Positions 10,079 to 22,400 of a stretch of DNA of 64,000 nucleotides are shown one piece after another. The notes below the pieces were generated by a model. It was not told the origin of the DNA and made no database searches. It saw only the letters and a program-made list of their open reading frames with translations. This DNA comes from Neostapfia colusana (taxonomy: Eukaryota > Streptophyta > Magnoliopsida > Poales > Poaceae). Position numbers and translations under genes: made by a program. Where the stretch lies: positions 48,618,057 to 48,682,056 of the forward strand of contig JASWHV010000008.1 of assembly GCA_030760725.1 (NCBI GenBank). Direction: 5' to 3'. Numbering within the stretch: position 1 is the stretch's first letter; each line of letters opens with the position of its first letter.

Positions 10079-13000
10079 GTAAAAGTCCCAAAACTTGTGA
10101 ATAGAAAACTTGAGCTATGAATAAAGTTGAGTTTATATACAAGAAAGGGGACTTACAAAAACTTTTGTGTTACTCATGAAAGTGTTGGCATGTGCAATAA
10201 AACATTGAATTCAGTTTGAATTAAGAGGTGCACTTCAAAAAGAAGGAGGGCATGTTCAAAAGAGAAAATTCAAACTGTCGTTTGAAAAAGTGTATTTGCA
10301 ATAGCCAACTCAAAGATCAGAGGACATATTTGAATTCCTCAGATCCAAATTATGAGGGAGCCAAGTTTTGAGCAAATTTGGAGAGGCTTTGATATGAATA
10401 TCAAAGGAACTTGTAAAATCCATCCAAATTTGAATTTAAATTTGAAACTATGGCACAAATTGTCAAATGGCAAAATAACTTTTGAATTTGGGTCCCTAAT
10501 AGCTGAAGTTACAATGTGCCAAAATTTGGATATTTAGGAGAGGAGATGAGTGGGACCCAATTGTCATTGAGGAGAGGGTAAGCCTTAGCACTTAAGCAAT
10601 ATTTTCCTCTGTTCAGACTCAAACCGGTTCCCTGTTTCGCTCGAAGGACTGGGCAAGCGCGCGCGCCACCGAAGCCACGAGACCACCAGCTCCCGAGTTG
10701 CTTCAACGTCGGTTCTCCCCCGCGCCCTTATCGGTCTCCCACCGAGTGCGCCTCACGGCACCGAGAAAACACCTGAGCTACGCCTTTTCCATGCCACAGC
10801 CTCCTCCCTGAGAGTTTTTCTTCCCGCTCGACCGAACCTCGGCGCCGATCGTCGTTGGGCGCCGCTCGCCCCTTGCGCGGCCGTCTGAGCTTGTGGCAGC
10901 ATGCGCAAGACCCTACTGATTCTCCTCGAGCTACCCAAACCCGTCCACTAGCCCGTGTGCGCGGTTCACAGCAAGAAGTTGCCGTGGAGCTTCGGCTCAG
11001 GCCGCCGCCGTGCCTCCTCGACGCCCCGGCGGTACAGGCCGTGTCACACCACGGGTTGAACAGCGAAGAGGTGCGCCACTCCCTCCTATTCACACTGCCA
11101 AAGACCCCCGGCAATTCATCCACGATAGCCCGGGAATTTCTAGAAAAACCGACGAGGTGTCCATAAGCCGTGGTGGGGGGACTTCCCAAAATTCGTGATC
11201 AACAGCACTTCTTTACTCATTCTGATCACGGGATAGGCTACAGACATCCTTGTGCGTCGCTGACATCAAAAATCCGGAAGAATAATAGAGCCTCGACGGT
11301 ATTCTTCGAGTTTTAGCGTCGGACACCCGTTTTTAAGCTAGGGCGCACGGTGACTTGGTAGTTGGGGGCGTCCCCGAGCTTTGTGGCTTGCATGACGACC
11401 TCGGCCATGAGTCACTGGTGCTCTGTAGCAAGAAATCCACGGATTTGTGTCAGTAGGGAGGCCGGCCGACGTCGCCGGACAAGGGCCGAGGCCGCTGCCC
11501 GTCGCCCGAACCCTTGCGGTCCTCTGCAGCCCACGCAGACCCCGGGAATGGCTTTCCCGCCCTAAAAAACCCCGAGGCGGCAGACTTCGGGCCGGGAGAC
11601 GACCGGGGAATAGGGGACCGGGTGGGGGATGTTCCTGCCAGCGAGGGAGCGCGGGCGCGGGAAAGAGGGGGAGCGGGAGGTTGAAGAAGGTGGTGGTCCC
11701 ACCTGTCAGCCGCCGAGAATTTAAACGGGATCCTCTGTGGCTGCTGATTGTTTGTGGCTACGGGCGGATAACTGTGTAGACCCGTGTGTCCTGAAATTCT
11801 ATTGGCTGCCCTTTTAAACAGTGGGTCCAGTTAGATTGTCTGTAGGAAATTAATTCCAGATTTCAAACAAAGTTTAGAAATTCATAACTTTTGCTAGGAA
11901 ACTCCAAATTTAGTGATTCAAATTGGGTTGGATTCAGGATAAAAAGACCTATCCATTTATGCAGCCCAATTTGCATGAACATTAATAAAAAATTCTGGAA
12001 AATTCTTTAAAGCTTTTCAGCAAAAGAATTTTTGAGGGAGTTTGGTTCATCCAAACATTCCCAAATTTTGCCAGGATATTCTTTAGGATGTTAGGAGACT
12101 CCTGTAAAAGTTTCAGCTCATTAGGAGTTGAATTAGTTAGGGTAATTCTAATTTCAAGTTTCTGTATTCAAATGAATACAGAAACATTTTCAGGAAATTT
12201 CCAAAACTTAGAAATTCAGTTCTGGCCATTCCTTAGCTCCAAAAATCCTAGGAAAATTCATGCCTGATCCCTGATCTATGTAGGAAATTGTAGTTCACTT
12301 GAATTGGCATGACAGTGCAAATTTATTCAGAATTAATTCCTTTTTGCCTAAATGCATAGGGAATTGTTCTGGGTGATTTACTTAGTGAAATATTCTGAAT
12401 TTTGGTCCAGAGGACTTTCTTGTGACATGGAACTCACAAGAAAATTTCCAGCTCCATTGGGGCCTTGGATCATTATGTCCTGTTCAACTCATTAGTTGAT
12501 CCCCACCCAAGTGATGAAACCCCACTCATCACTTGATCCTAGTACGTAAACACAAACCCAAACCACTAGCACCAGTTTCATTTTAAATTCTTGGACAGAG
12601 TTCCAGTTTTGAATTTGTCTTTAGCACTTGTTAGCAAAAGTTTTATAATTAAACTTGTATGCATATTCAAAACGTGTAGTGTTTAAACGTGGATAAGTGA
12701 AGATTGGATCAAGAGGCAAGAAGGCAGGGATTAAGCTTCAAGTCAGCATCAGCAACTAACTTCATAATCATCTAACTTTAGTCACCTGAAAAACCAAGGC
12801 AAGCCCCGGTTTGCATTTAAGTTATTTTCTAAAGTTTTTACTTTGTTCACCACTATGGGTCTCAGTTTGTATGTGCATTAGGTCAAGGATGTTTTATACC
12901 CCACTTGCATAACCAAAAATGAACCCTGAGGTGGAGGGTAGAATTGTGTCATCGTTGTAGAATAAGTTCATGCTAAATAGACTAGGGCATCCGGTAGAAG

Positions 13001-14206
13001 ACGAGTAGTTGGAATCTACTCGCGAGCTATAGTTTAGAATATGATAAGTGTGGTTGGGAAAGGAAGCAAACTAAAGTTTACATTTCTAAAGATGAGACCG
13101 GGCAGAGGGGTTAGGCTGCGACAAGACGAGGTCTTGGTCGAGTACCTCTGCCTGTGTCGGTTAAGGACCGATGCGTATGCCGCGTCCAGGATCAAGTATT
13201 GAGTTGTGTACCGGATGATAACTGATATATGGGAACCAGGAAACCGATGTATCAGGTTCACTGGATTGTAGAGGCATACCACATCGTCTCGTTAGACCTA
13301 TGAGCCCGAGACGGCGCGACCGGTTCTACAGTTTAGTGTCCTGAGAAAGGTTGCCACATACGACGTAATGGAGGACGCCAGAGTTGGGTCTTCAGAGGCG
13401 GGCGTATGTGTCGAGTTATCCGGGTAGTGTTTGATTCGAATCACAGTACCTCGCGGTTATTGAGTACCGCTTGCTCCCATTTTGTGACGTAGTAATCAAG
13501 TTGTGCGGAAATAGTTTGCAAAGTTTAAGATGCTGTTATGATAATTGTAAATTGCATGAAAACCATGTTTGAAGTAGAGATAGAGCAAACTAAAGTTATT
13601 TTCCACCTTGGGACAAGTAGCATTGGAATGAAGCGTTTCTTGTTTGATTGTGGAGTTCCAATGTTGCTGGGCACAAGTTCACTACTATTATGGCTAAAAT
13701 CTGAAAGTTAAGGATGAACTCGTAGGCGAGTCTTTTCGCAAATGACAGGCTTAAGTCTTAGGTTACTTTCATATAGAGTTCCATGCTTTAAGAGAGACGG
13801 TTAAGTCTTGTTGAGACTTTGTGCTCACTCTTGCTATATAAGTGGTTTTGCAGGTAAACACTGTCGCTATAAAGAAGGTTGTCCGGTGAGACTCGGGAAC
13901 TTCCGAGTCCTGTCACCCTTGGAGAACCTAGCCGCTGCCATGTCTTCGTGTTGCTAGCGAGAGGAGTTCGCGGGCTGGACCTCTTCTCGAGTGCTTCGTA
14001 GATACTCGACGTGAGCTGTATTAGACTTCCGCTGTAGCTATTTTATGTAAATTATTTACAAAGAACAATCTGTAAGCTTCCGCTTTTGACTTATGTACTA
14101 CATTGTTCCTTATATGTGTGCTGTTGGGTGCCGCATAACACGGCACCACCCAATGCGATCCCCGGGCGAGGCGGCACGACCCCGTGATGGAGGTCGGGCC
14201 CTCTCA
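10079..14206 (+). repeat. 3' LTR of element A
   Basis: A group 1 LTR of about 4.13 kb, TGTAAAAGTCCC...CCCTCTCA. It has an AT-rich start, a GC-rich middle (about 10610-11780), an AG|GC candidate donor (12798/12799), a small hairpin at 13002-13022, the conserved hairpin at 13621-13663, a TTTTGCAG|GT tract near 13851, and the GCTGTTGGGTG...CGGCACCACCCA block near 14120. No gene is called in this 4 kb; the GC-rich open frames are not conserved between copies. Confidence 0.88.
13621..13663 (+). other. Conserved LTR hairpin, copy in A
   Basis: Perfect arms CATTGGAA (13621-13628) and TTCCAATG (13656-13663) flank the conserved loop that contains GCGTTTCTTGTTTGATTG. Confidence 0.65.
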
Positions 14207-16415
14207 TTGGATGAACCAAACTGCCTCTAATATTCTTTTGCTGAAAATTTTTAAAGAATTTTGCAGAATTAAATAATGACTTTCATGAAAATTGGGTTGC
14301 AAATCTGGATATAGTTTTTCAACCTGAATCCAACCCAATTTGAATCATTAAATTTGGAGCTTCCTACCAAAAGTTATGAGGTTCTAGAGTTTGAACAACT
14401 TTCTGTTTGAATTCTACACACAACAATTCAAAAGTGGGGCCCACGGGTCAGGTGTTTCTTCAACCTCTCGCCAGAGCCCGCGGGTGCACGCCGCACAGAG
14501 AAATGGCGCGGCTCGTTCTCCCTCGTTTCTACACCGTTTTAGCTCCGGTTTCGCTCTACACGACCCTCACACCGTGGCTTAGCAGCCGGACAAGGTTTCC
14601 CCGCTTGAAAACGGCGGGGAGTGTGTCGGCATCGGTGGGGCGGCTCGGTAGCTCGGCAGCGACGCGTTCCAGCGTGTTCCAAGATCCTCCCGGTGAGCCA
14701 GTTTTCCCTAAAACATCCCTAGTGGTCAGGGAACATGTAACAGAGGTCACCTCTTGCAGAAAACAGCGGCAAACTAGTTGTCACCGTGGACAGCCGCGGT
14801 TTGAGCCGCCGGCGGCGATTTCTCGTCGCCCGTCACGGAGGAGGAGCGGTTTGCTTCGTTCTTTGGTGTGGGAGGGCGCTAGGAACCCTAGTAACTGTGG
14901 TTTGAATTGTAGAACGGATGATCAAGCGGTTTGAGCGAATTTAGAGATTTAGACAGCGCCGGTTCTTCACGTGCTCTGGCGGTAAAACGCGAATTCCGGC
15001 TAGCCGGCAACGAAGAAGAGCAAAAGGACCATGTGAGGAGTAGCTATACTTCATGGTGCACCTTTTGGGCGCTTTTCTTGAGCCGGAGGGGTACGGAGCG
15101 GCTGGACGTCGCTCGGTCTTGCGGAGGAAGAAATGAACAGCGCCGATTGGAGAAGGCCGGGGGTGAGTTGCAAATGTGTTGGGGAGGTAGAGGAGGCTCC
15201 GGCGCCGGTGTTTGATGGCTCCACCGGGCGCGAAACTTGCTGGACGCAGCACGGCGATGAGGGCAGAGAAGGCGGGAGCCGAGGTGCTGTTCTCTGGCGT
15301 GAGCACGAGCTGAGAGTGAGCACTTCGTTGTTGCTCCGGTATGGGGGATAAGAACCAGAGAGAACCGCGCAAGGGAGCAGGAGGTGGCTTCCACGGGGGT
15401 CTCGGATGCAGCTCGGCGTAGCTCGGAGAAGTCCCGGATGTGTTCGAGTCTGAACAGAGCGTGAAGACTTTGGGTGCAAGTCTCAGTTGTTCACTAACAG
15501 GTGGATCCACCCCTCTTATTTGATAATTTCTCCCCGCTGTGCTTTGGGATTCCCACGCAAGCGTTGTCCAAATCTCACAAATTTGGAGGATAGGCCAAAC
15601 ATGAGGGGAGAAGTTTGAATATGAAATCATATTTCGAAATTGATCACATTTGGTCCAGTTTCCAAATTCAAATTTGAATTTGAAGGTGATCTCAAATAAT
15701 GCTTTGAACAAATGGTATATGAGCTCAAAATTTCTCCAAATTTGGAACTTAAGCTCTTTAATACATGAGGACTGCAATGCTCATCTCACATATAGGTCTT
15801 TGGACAAGCTAAACATGAATCCTTTACAAAGATTCAAAATTGGGTTTAAATTTCCCTCCCCTCTACTCGTAGAGAATGTGCACATGAGTTAGATTTTTGG
15901 GAGTGAAATTCTTTCCCTGGTTTAACATGTGTTCAGTATGAGCTAAAGAAAGTTTTTGCTTTCCCCACATGTCCATGTTTGAGTTTATCATTTCATGTGA
16001 CATAACTCAAATTATTCCCTTGTCCTAACATGTTTGAATTCAGCATGAATTCATACATGATCATAATCCACTCCTTTTTAGCTCCGCCTCAAGTCAGAAG
16101 TTTGCCATCATAATCTCCTCAATTTCAAATGTATGAGGTTTTATGTGTATCCAAAAATTTGGCAGCACTTTGAGGTGAGCATTTGAGTCTAAGGATCTAC
16201 TTTTAATTCTTCCTTATGCACATGTATGATTTACACATGGGTTTAACTCCACCTTGGTCCAACTCATTCAAATGAATGCTTGAACCCGTGTTGTTGAACC
16301 CCACGTATACCATCCCATGTAAGAAAGTTTTTGTAAGTCCCATTTTCCATGAACCCGAAACAAAGTGACGTTCAATCACCCGTTTCTTTGCATTCATGTT
16401 TTTGGGACTTTTACA
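14207..16415 (-). repeat. 3' LTR of element B, right half
   Basis: Closely matches 21624-23859 of the 5' LTR of B over its whole length. It ends with TTTTTGGGACTTTTACA at 16415 beside the reverse polypurine tract. Open frames in the GC-rich part (about 14400-15480) recur between the two copies only because the copies are near-identical; nothing about them suggests coding. Confidence 0.85.
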
Positions 16416-16430
16416 TTCCTCCCCCCTTAA
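16416..16430 (-). other. Polypurine tract of element B
   Basis: The reverse complement of TTTTTAAGGGGGGAGGAA sits directly beside the LTR edge at 16415. Confidence 0.85.
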
Positions 16431-17840
16431 AAAGAATCTCATCCCGAGATTCCAAAAGAAGAACGAGACGGGAGAGGTAATTCCAAGTTGTTCGACGATA
16501 AAAGCTCCGGATTGTTCCAGCGGAGGTAATCTTTGCTTTCCACGTGATTTCTTCCGTGGTGTGATTACTCCACAGCACCTTGTAAAAGCTTAATGTCCGA
16601 TTCCAGGTGTTCCGGATCTTTCCATTGTTAGTCTGAACTGGTCGCTCGGTGTAGGCACAATCCGGCTTCAACTAGTCGATTTCTTTTGTGCGGACAGCGA
16701 TGGTAGCTTAAGGCACTTCCGAAGCTGTGACACATGAAATATGTCGTGAACAGCAGCAAGATTTGCCAGTAGTTCCAGCCGGTAGGCTATGGGTCCACAC
16801 TTCTCAGTGATATCAAATGGATCTAAGGCTTGGGGAGCAACATCTCCCCTATACATCGAACCGGTGAATTCCTTTCATTGGAGACACGCGAAGACAAACA
16901 TGTTCTCCGCCGTCGAAATACAACGGTCTATGCCTTTGATCATCGCAGCTTTGCTGTCGGGATTGTTCAGCCTCCAAGTTCGTTTCTATTGTCCGAACTC
17001 TGTCATCGGCTTTGTTGACTAATCAACTCTGAACAGTACTCTTTTGCCGTACTCACACCACTTCAGCGGTGTGTGACATTTTCGGCCGTGGAGCTTTATC
17101 TTACGAGGTGTAACTATACGGTCTTTAAACCATAGAGTATCCTCATTGTCCTTCCTGAACCACCTCATCTCTCCATTGTTTATTCTTCTCCATATGTGAG
17201 ACATGCCCTTGTCTCTCCTTTGAATCTGAGCAATCTTTCCTCAGATTGTCGGACTGAGAGCAATGTTATAGAGTGCTTCATACGGAATGTCACGGAGACT
17301 GGGTTTTTCTTCTCCTAACTCAGCATTCGCCAAGTTGTGAACATGGCCTTTCTGACTAAACGTGTCGGTAACCGTGTTCACTTTTTCCTGGATGATAGTG
17401 GATCTCGAAGTTATGATCTTTGATGAGATCCATCCATCTTTGAGAATACCCTTGCACCAACTAGTTGATCAAATGAACTATCGACGCGGGGCAGGGTACT
17501 TGTTCTTTATAATGACGGCGTTGAGTGAACGATAAGCAACACTTAATCTTAGTATCTTGTCGTTCTTCTTAACGAACAGTGCAGAGCAACCCAAAGGTGA
17601 GGAGCTAGGTAATATAAAATTGTCGCTCATGAGTTCACTTAGTTGCTCCTTCAACTCCGCTAGTTCATTGGGTGCCATCTTATACGGCCTTCGTGAAATC
17701 AGTGTTGTTTCCGGCGTCAGTTCAATATGGAACATGACGTACTTTTATCCGTAATTGCCCGGTAACTCATCGGAAACACATTGGATATTCATGTCCCACC
17801 GGACTATCCTCGAGTTTAATCACTTCCGTGGGATAGGCCT
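16431..17840 (-). pseudogene. pol: Pol remnant of element B with large internal deletions
   Basis: Three pieces survive, in minus-strand order. The N-terminal RT region (about 17735-17478) has RRPYKMAPNELAELKEQ and KNKYP. The RNase H/integrase linker (about 17204-17100) has the ..DEDTLWFKDRIV-type block and is fused directly to the end of the integrase core (GRKCHTPLKWCEYG). The integrase C-terminus and chromodomain-like tail (about 16860-16431) have KCGPIAYRLEL, FHVSQLRKCLK and a degraded FYKVLWSNHT block. Catalytic RT, RNase H and most of integrase are missing, as are gag and protease. The product could not act; movement would have needed proteins from another element. Confidence 0.85.
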
Positions 17841-19438
17841 AACCCGTTCTCTCTGCTGTACAGAACGGACTCTTCTGTCCTCACCCAGATTTTGATCCGT
17901 TGAACAGCATATTCATAACTCACATTTAATACCAAAGTTAAAGTTAACTTAAGTATCTTTCCAACGAGTATTCATATGCCTTCAGATCATCTCTATTAAA
18001 AGTTATGATTGCTCAAAGTTGACAGAATTCCTGGATAAAATTTGCCAGTATCTCCTTTGTATGTGGCTCTCTTTATCACAGTTGTATATGCAAATACAAT
18101 AAGAATCTGAACACACTTTGAACTACAACAATGTTGCAAATTTCATAATTTTTCCAACGGTGTATCATAGGCTCCTTAAGAATTTTTTTCTACAGGAAGT
18201 TATGGCTTAAAAACAGAAAGGTCTAGAGAGGTTTTTGCTGCTGTCCTGGTTCTGAACAGTTTGCCTTCAACTGGACTTTTCACCAACTTAACGTGTGATT
18301 TTGCTCTGGAGGTCTACAAAGAAGTTGTAGAGCACTTGAAAATATTTCCAGAACTGTATCATACACCTTAATCGGTTAAATTTACGGAGAGTTATGCTCT
18401 GTTGAAGTCCAGCAATAATTCCTGCCAGAAACAGAGCACTCTGTTTTTGAAAACTTTGACGCCTAGTCATGCTGTCATTTGAATCTTAGCTCAAAATAAG
18501 AGTTTGGTAACTAATATTTGTTTCAAACTTCCATTTTTAGTTGAAAGTTAGTTCATGAACCATTTCTTGATAGGTAAGAGGTTATTAAGTGTAGTACGGT
18601 GTCGATGCACCGTAAGAAACATGTCGGTACTACGTAGCCTCACCAAAGAAAATCCTAAACCAGATTATACCGGCATATCTGTTTTATCAGTGGCAGTAAG
18701 ACGGTTACTCGCCAACGTGTGCTACTAGGAATACGTACGTGGTTAGTACCTGCAGAAGAACACTCAATAGTGGTGCACTCAAAGGTTGTTTTCATTTCAG
18801 GCAGATCCATGTTTGAAAGTAAAAACATACGCCCGTATCATTTCCATATGGCCGTCCTTGAGTTAAGCCACGTCTCAAGGTACGTTATCATGTTTTTACA
18901 CCACACGACGGGGAACCCGAGTAGAGCGCGAACGGGTTGTCACGGTTGGGAATTTTTATCACCCCAACAGATACCACCTACTGCCCTTCAGGGCACGCCG
19001 ATGGCAAGCGCTGCATATGTCCTCCTAGGCTATTTCTAGAAGAACACACTATCGCGTTACTGACCACACGATGGTGTCTCCACTTACTTGCCTAATGCAT
19101 GCTAGGGATCAGCGTTTCATATGAACTCAGGAACATGAAGAGTTCAAGAGTTTCATATTAACTTCTCACACCAATCTGTGAGACCTATCCCTGAACCACT
19201 TTCCTCGTCAGGGGAGCTAACCGAAATTGAACCGCTTTCGGTGGCGTTCCTTACCATTCTTACCTGAACGTAGGTGCGTCGTTACATATTCAAAGTTCAG
19301 AATTATAACAAGTATGTCAGTCATGCCACTTAAGTAACTATACTACTATAGTCCTTATGTGGGCCTAATACCGTTTCCTCACCGTATCCTAAGTTTTTAT
19401 CGTAATACAATACTTATTCCATGCACTATTACCAATGC
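17841..19438 (-). other. Leader of element B
   Basis: Non-coding. It matches the leader of Z (1-1118) and, in reverse, the leader of D. The left boundary is approximate: pol-derived sequence near 17740-17830 joins leader sequence where gag should be. Confidence 0.7.
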
Positions 19439-19451
19439 GGCTCTGATACCA
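19439..19451 (-). other. Primer binding site of element B
   Basis: GGCTCTGATACCA, the reverse complement of an initiator tRNA-Met primer site, lies three bases from the LTR start at 19455. Confidence 0.88.
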
Positions 19452-19454
19452 CGC

Positions 19455-22400
19455 TGAGAGGGACCCCGACGCCACCCGTTCAATCACGGGGACGGGGCAC
19501 CTCGCCCGAGAATCTCATTGGGTGGTGCCGTGTTATGCGACACCCAACAGCACACATATAAGGAAAACTATATTACATAATTAAATGTGGAAGCTTACAA
19601 ATGTTCTTTGTAAATAATTTACATAAAATAGCTACAACGAAAGTCTATAAAAAGCTCACGTCGAATAACTAGTGAGCACCCGAGAAGAGGTCCAGCCCGC
19701 GGACTCCTCTCGCTAGCAACACGAAGACATGGCAGCGGCTAGGTCATCCATGTGTAACATGACTCAGAAGTCTCCGAGTCTCACCGGACAACCTTCTTTA
19801 TATGCGTCGATATTAACCTGCAAAACCACTCATATAGAAAGAGTGAGCACAAAGGCTCAGCAAGACTAAACTGTCTCTCCTAAGACATGCAACTCTACAT
19901 GAAAGTAACTTAAGACCTAAACATATAAGTTGCAAAAAGACTCGCCTACGAGTTCATCCTTAACTTTCAGATTTTTGCCATAATAGTAGTGACGTTGCAC
20001 CCAGCAACATTGGAACTCCACAATCAAACAAGAAACACTTCATTCCAATGTTACTTGTCCCAAGGTGGAAAATAACTTTAGTTTGCTCTATCTCTACTTC
20101 AAACAGGGTTTTCATGCAATTTACAATAATCATAGCAGCAATTAAAACTTTATAAACTGTTTCCACACAAGTTGATTACTACGTCACAACATGTGAGCAA
20201 GCGGTACTCAATAACCGCGAGGGACGGTGTTTCGAATGAAACACTGCCTGGATAGCTCGACACATACGCCCGCCTATGAAGACCCAAATCTGGCGTCCTT
20301 CATTACGTCGGATGTGGCAACCTTTCGCAGGACACTCGACTGTAGAACCGGTCTTGCCGTCTCGGGCTCATAGGTCTAACGAGACGATGTGGTATGCCTC
20401 TAAAATCCAGTTAACCTGGTACATCGGTTTCCTGGGTCCCATATAGCAGTAAGCCTCCGGTACACAACTCAATACTTGCTCCTGGATGCGGCACACGCAT
20501 CACTCCTTAACCGACACAGGCAGAGCTACTCGACCAAGATCTCGTCTTGTCGCTGCCTACCCTTCTGCCCAGTCTCACCTTTAGAAATGTAAACTTTAGT
20601 TTGCCTCTTTTCCAACCACACTTACGTAATCCTAAACTATAGCTCGCGAGTAGATTCCAACTACTCGTCTTCTACCGGATGTCCTAGCCTATTTAGCACG
20701 GCCTTATTCTACAGCAATGACACCTTTCTACCATTGACCCCAGATTTCTTTTTGGTTATGCAAGTGGAGTACAAAACATCCTTGACCTAATGCACATACA
20801 AACTAGAACCATAGTAGTGAACAAAGTAAAAACTTTATAAAATAGTTTAAATGCAAACTGGAGCTTGCTTTGGTTTTGCAGGTGACTTAAGTCAGAAAAT
20901 TGTGAAGTTAGTTGATGATGACTTGAAGATTAATCACTGCCCTTCTTGTTCCTTGATCCAAGCTTCACTTCTTCTCCACTCTTCCACGTTTAATCACTAC
21001 GCGTTATGAACATGCATATAGGTTTAATTGTAAAACTTTTGCTAAAACGTTCTAAAGACAAGTTTAAAACTGGAACTCTGTTTAAGAATTTAAAATGGCA
21101 CTGGTGCTAGCAGTTTGGGTTTGGGTTTAAGCACTATGATCAAGTGATAAGTATTTCCCCTCACTTGTACGTGTTGATCACCTAATGTGGTTGAACACAA
21201 CAGTACTGGTCCAGGGCTCCAATGGAGCCGAAATTTTTCATGTGAGTTCTTTGTCACAAGAAAGTCATCTGGACAAAAATTTGGAATTTTTCAATTAATA
21301 GATCACTCAGAATAATTTCCTAAGCATTTAGGCAAAAAGGAATTAATTCTGAATAAACTTGCACTTTCATGCAAATTCAAGTGAATTACAATTTCAAACA
21401 GAGCTCAGGGAGCATTCATGAATTATTCTACGATTTTTGGAGCTAAGGATTTCATAGAACTGAATTTCCAAGTTTTGGAAAATCTCTGAAATTGTTTCTG
21501 TATTCATTTGAACACAGAAACTTGAAATCAGAATTATCCTAACTAAATCAACTCCAAATGAGCTGAAACTTTTACAGCAGTTCTCTACACATCCTAAAGA
21601 CTATTCTGGCAAAATTTGAGGAGTTTTGGATGAAACAAACTCCCTCTAAAATTCTTTTGCTGAAAATTTTTTAAAGAATTTTCCAGAATTAAATAATAAC
21701 TTTCATGCAAATTGGGTTGCAAATTTGGATAGAGTTTTTCAACCTGAATCCAACCCAATTTGAATCATTAAATTTGGAGCTTCCTACCAAAAGTTATGAG
21801 GTTCTAAAGTTTGAACAACTTTCTGTTTGAATTCTACACAGAACAATTCAAAAGTGGGGCCCACGGGTCAGGTGTTTCTTCAACCTCTCGCCAGAGCCCG
21901 CGGGTGCACGCCGCACAGTGGAATGGCGCGGATCATTCTCCCTCGTTTCTCCACCGTTTTAGCTCCGGTTTCGCCCTACACGACCCTCACACCGTGGCCT
22001 AGCAGCCGGGCAAGATTTCCCCGCATGAAAACGGCCGAGGGTGTGTCGGCATCGGTGGAGCGGCTCGGTAGCTCGGCAGTGACGCGTTCCAGCGTGTTCC
22101 AAGATCCTTCCAGCGATCCAATTCGCCCTAAAGCATCCCTAATGGTCGGGGAACAAGGAACGGAGTTCACCTCTTGCAGAAAACGATGGCAAACTAGTTG
22201 TCACCGTGGACCGCGGCGGTTTGAGCCACCGGCGGCGATTTCTCGTCGCCCAGGGCGGAGGAGGAGCGGTTTGCTTCGTTCTTTGGCGTGGGAGGGTGCT
22301 AGTAACACTAGTAGCTGTGTTTTGAATTGTAGAACGAATGATCAAGCCGTTTGAGCGAATTTAGAGATTTAGACAGCGTTGGTTCTTCACGTGTTCTGGC

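Larger units (their letters stand above)
5425..14206 (+). mobile_element. Element A: Ty3/gypsy chromovirus-like (group 1), 5' end outside window
   Basis: A plus-strand retrotransposon with the end of its leader (5425-5544), gag, pol (protease, RT, RNase H, integrase, chromodomain-like tail), a polypurine tract and a 3' LTR (10079-14206). Its 5' LTR and most of the leader lie left of nested element Z, outside the window. The 3' end (CCCTCTCA at 14206) is followed by TTGGATGAA, which continues the LTR of B (compare 21624-21632). A is therefore inserted in the 3' LTR of B, with TTGGA (14207-14211) as the expected target duplication. Confidence 0.88.

Noticed and set aside
14941..15777. 278-codon minus-strand open frame, with a similar one at 22361-23047
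   Set aside because: Both lie in the two LTR copies of B, so similarity is by descent. The copies differ by indels and no known domain is visible.
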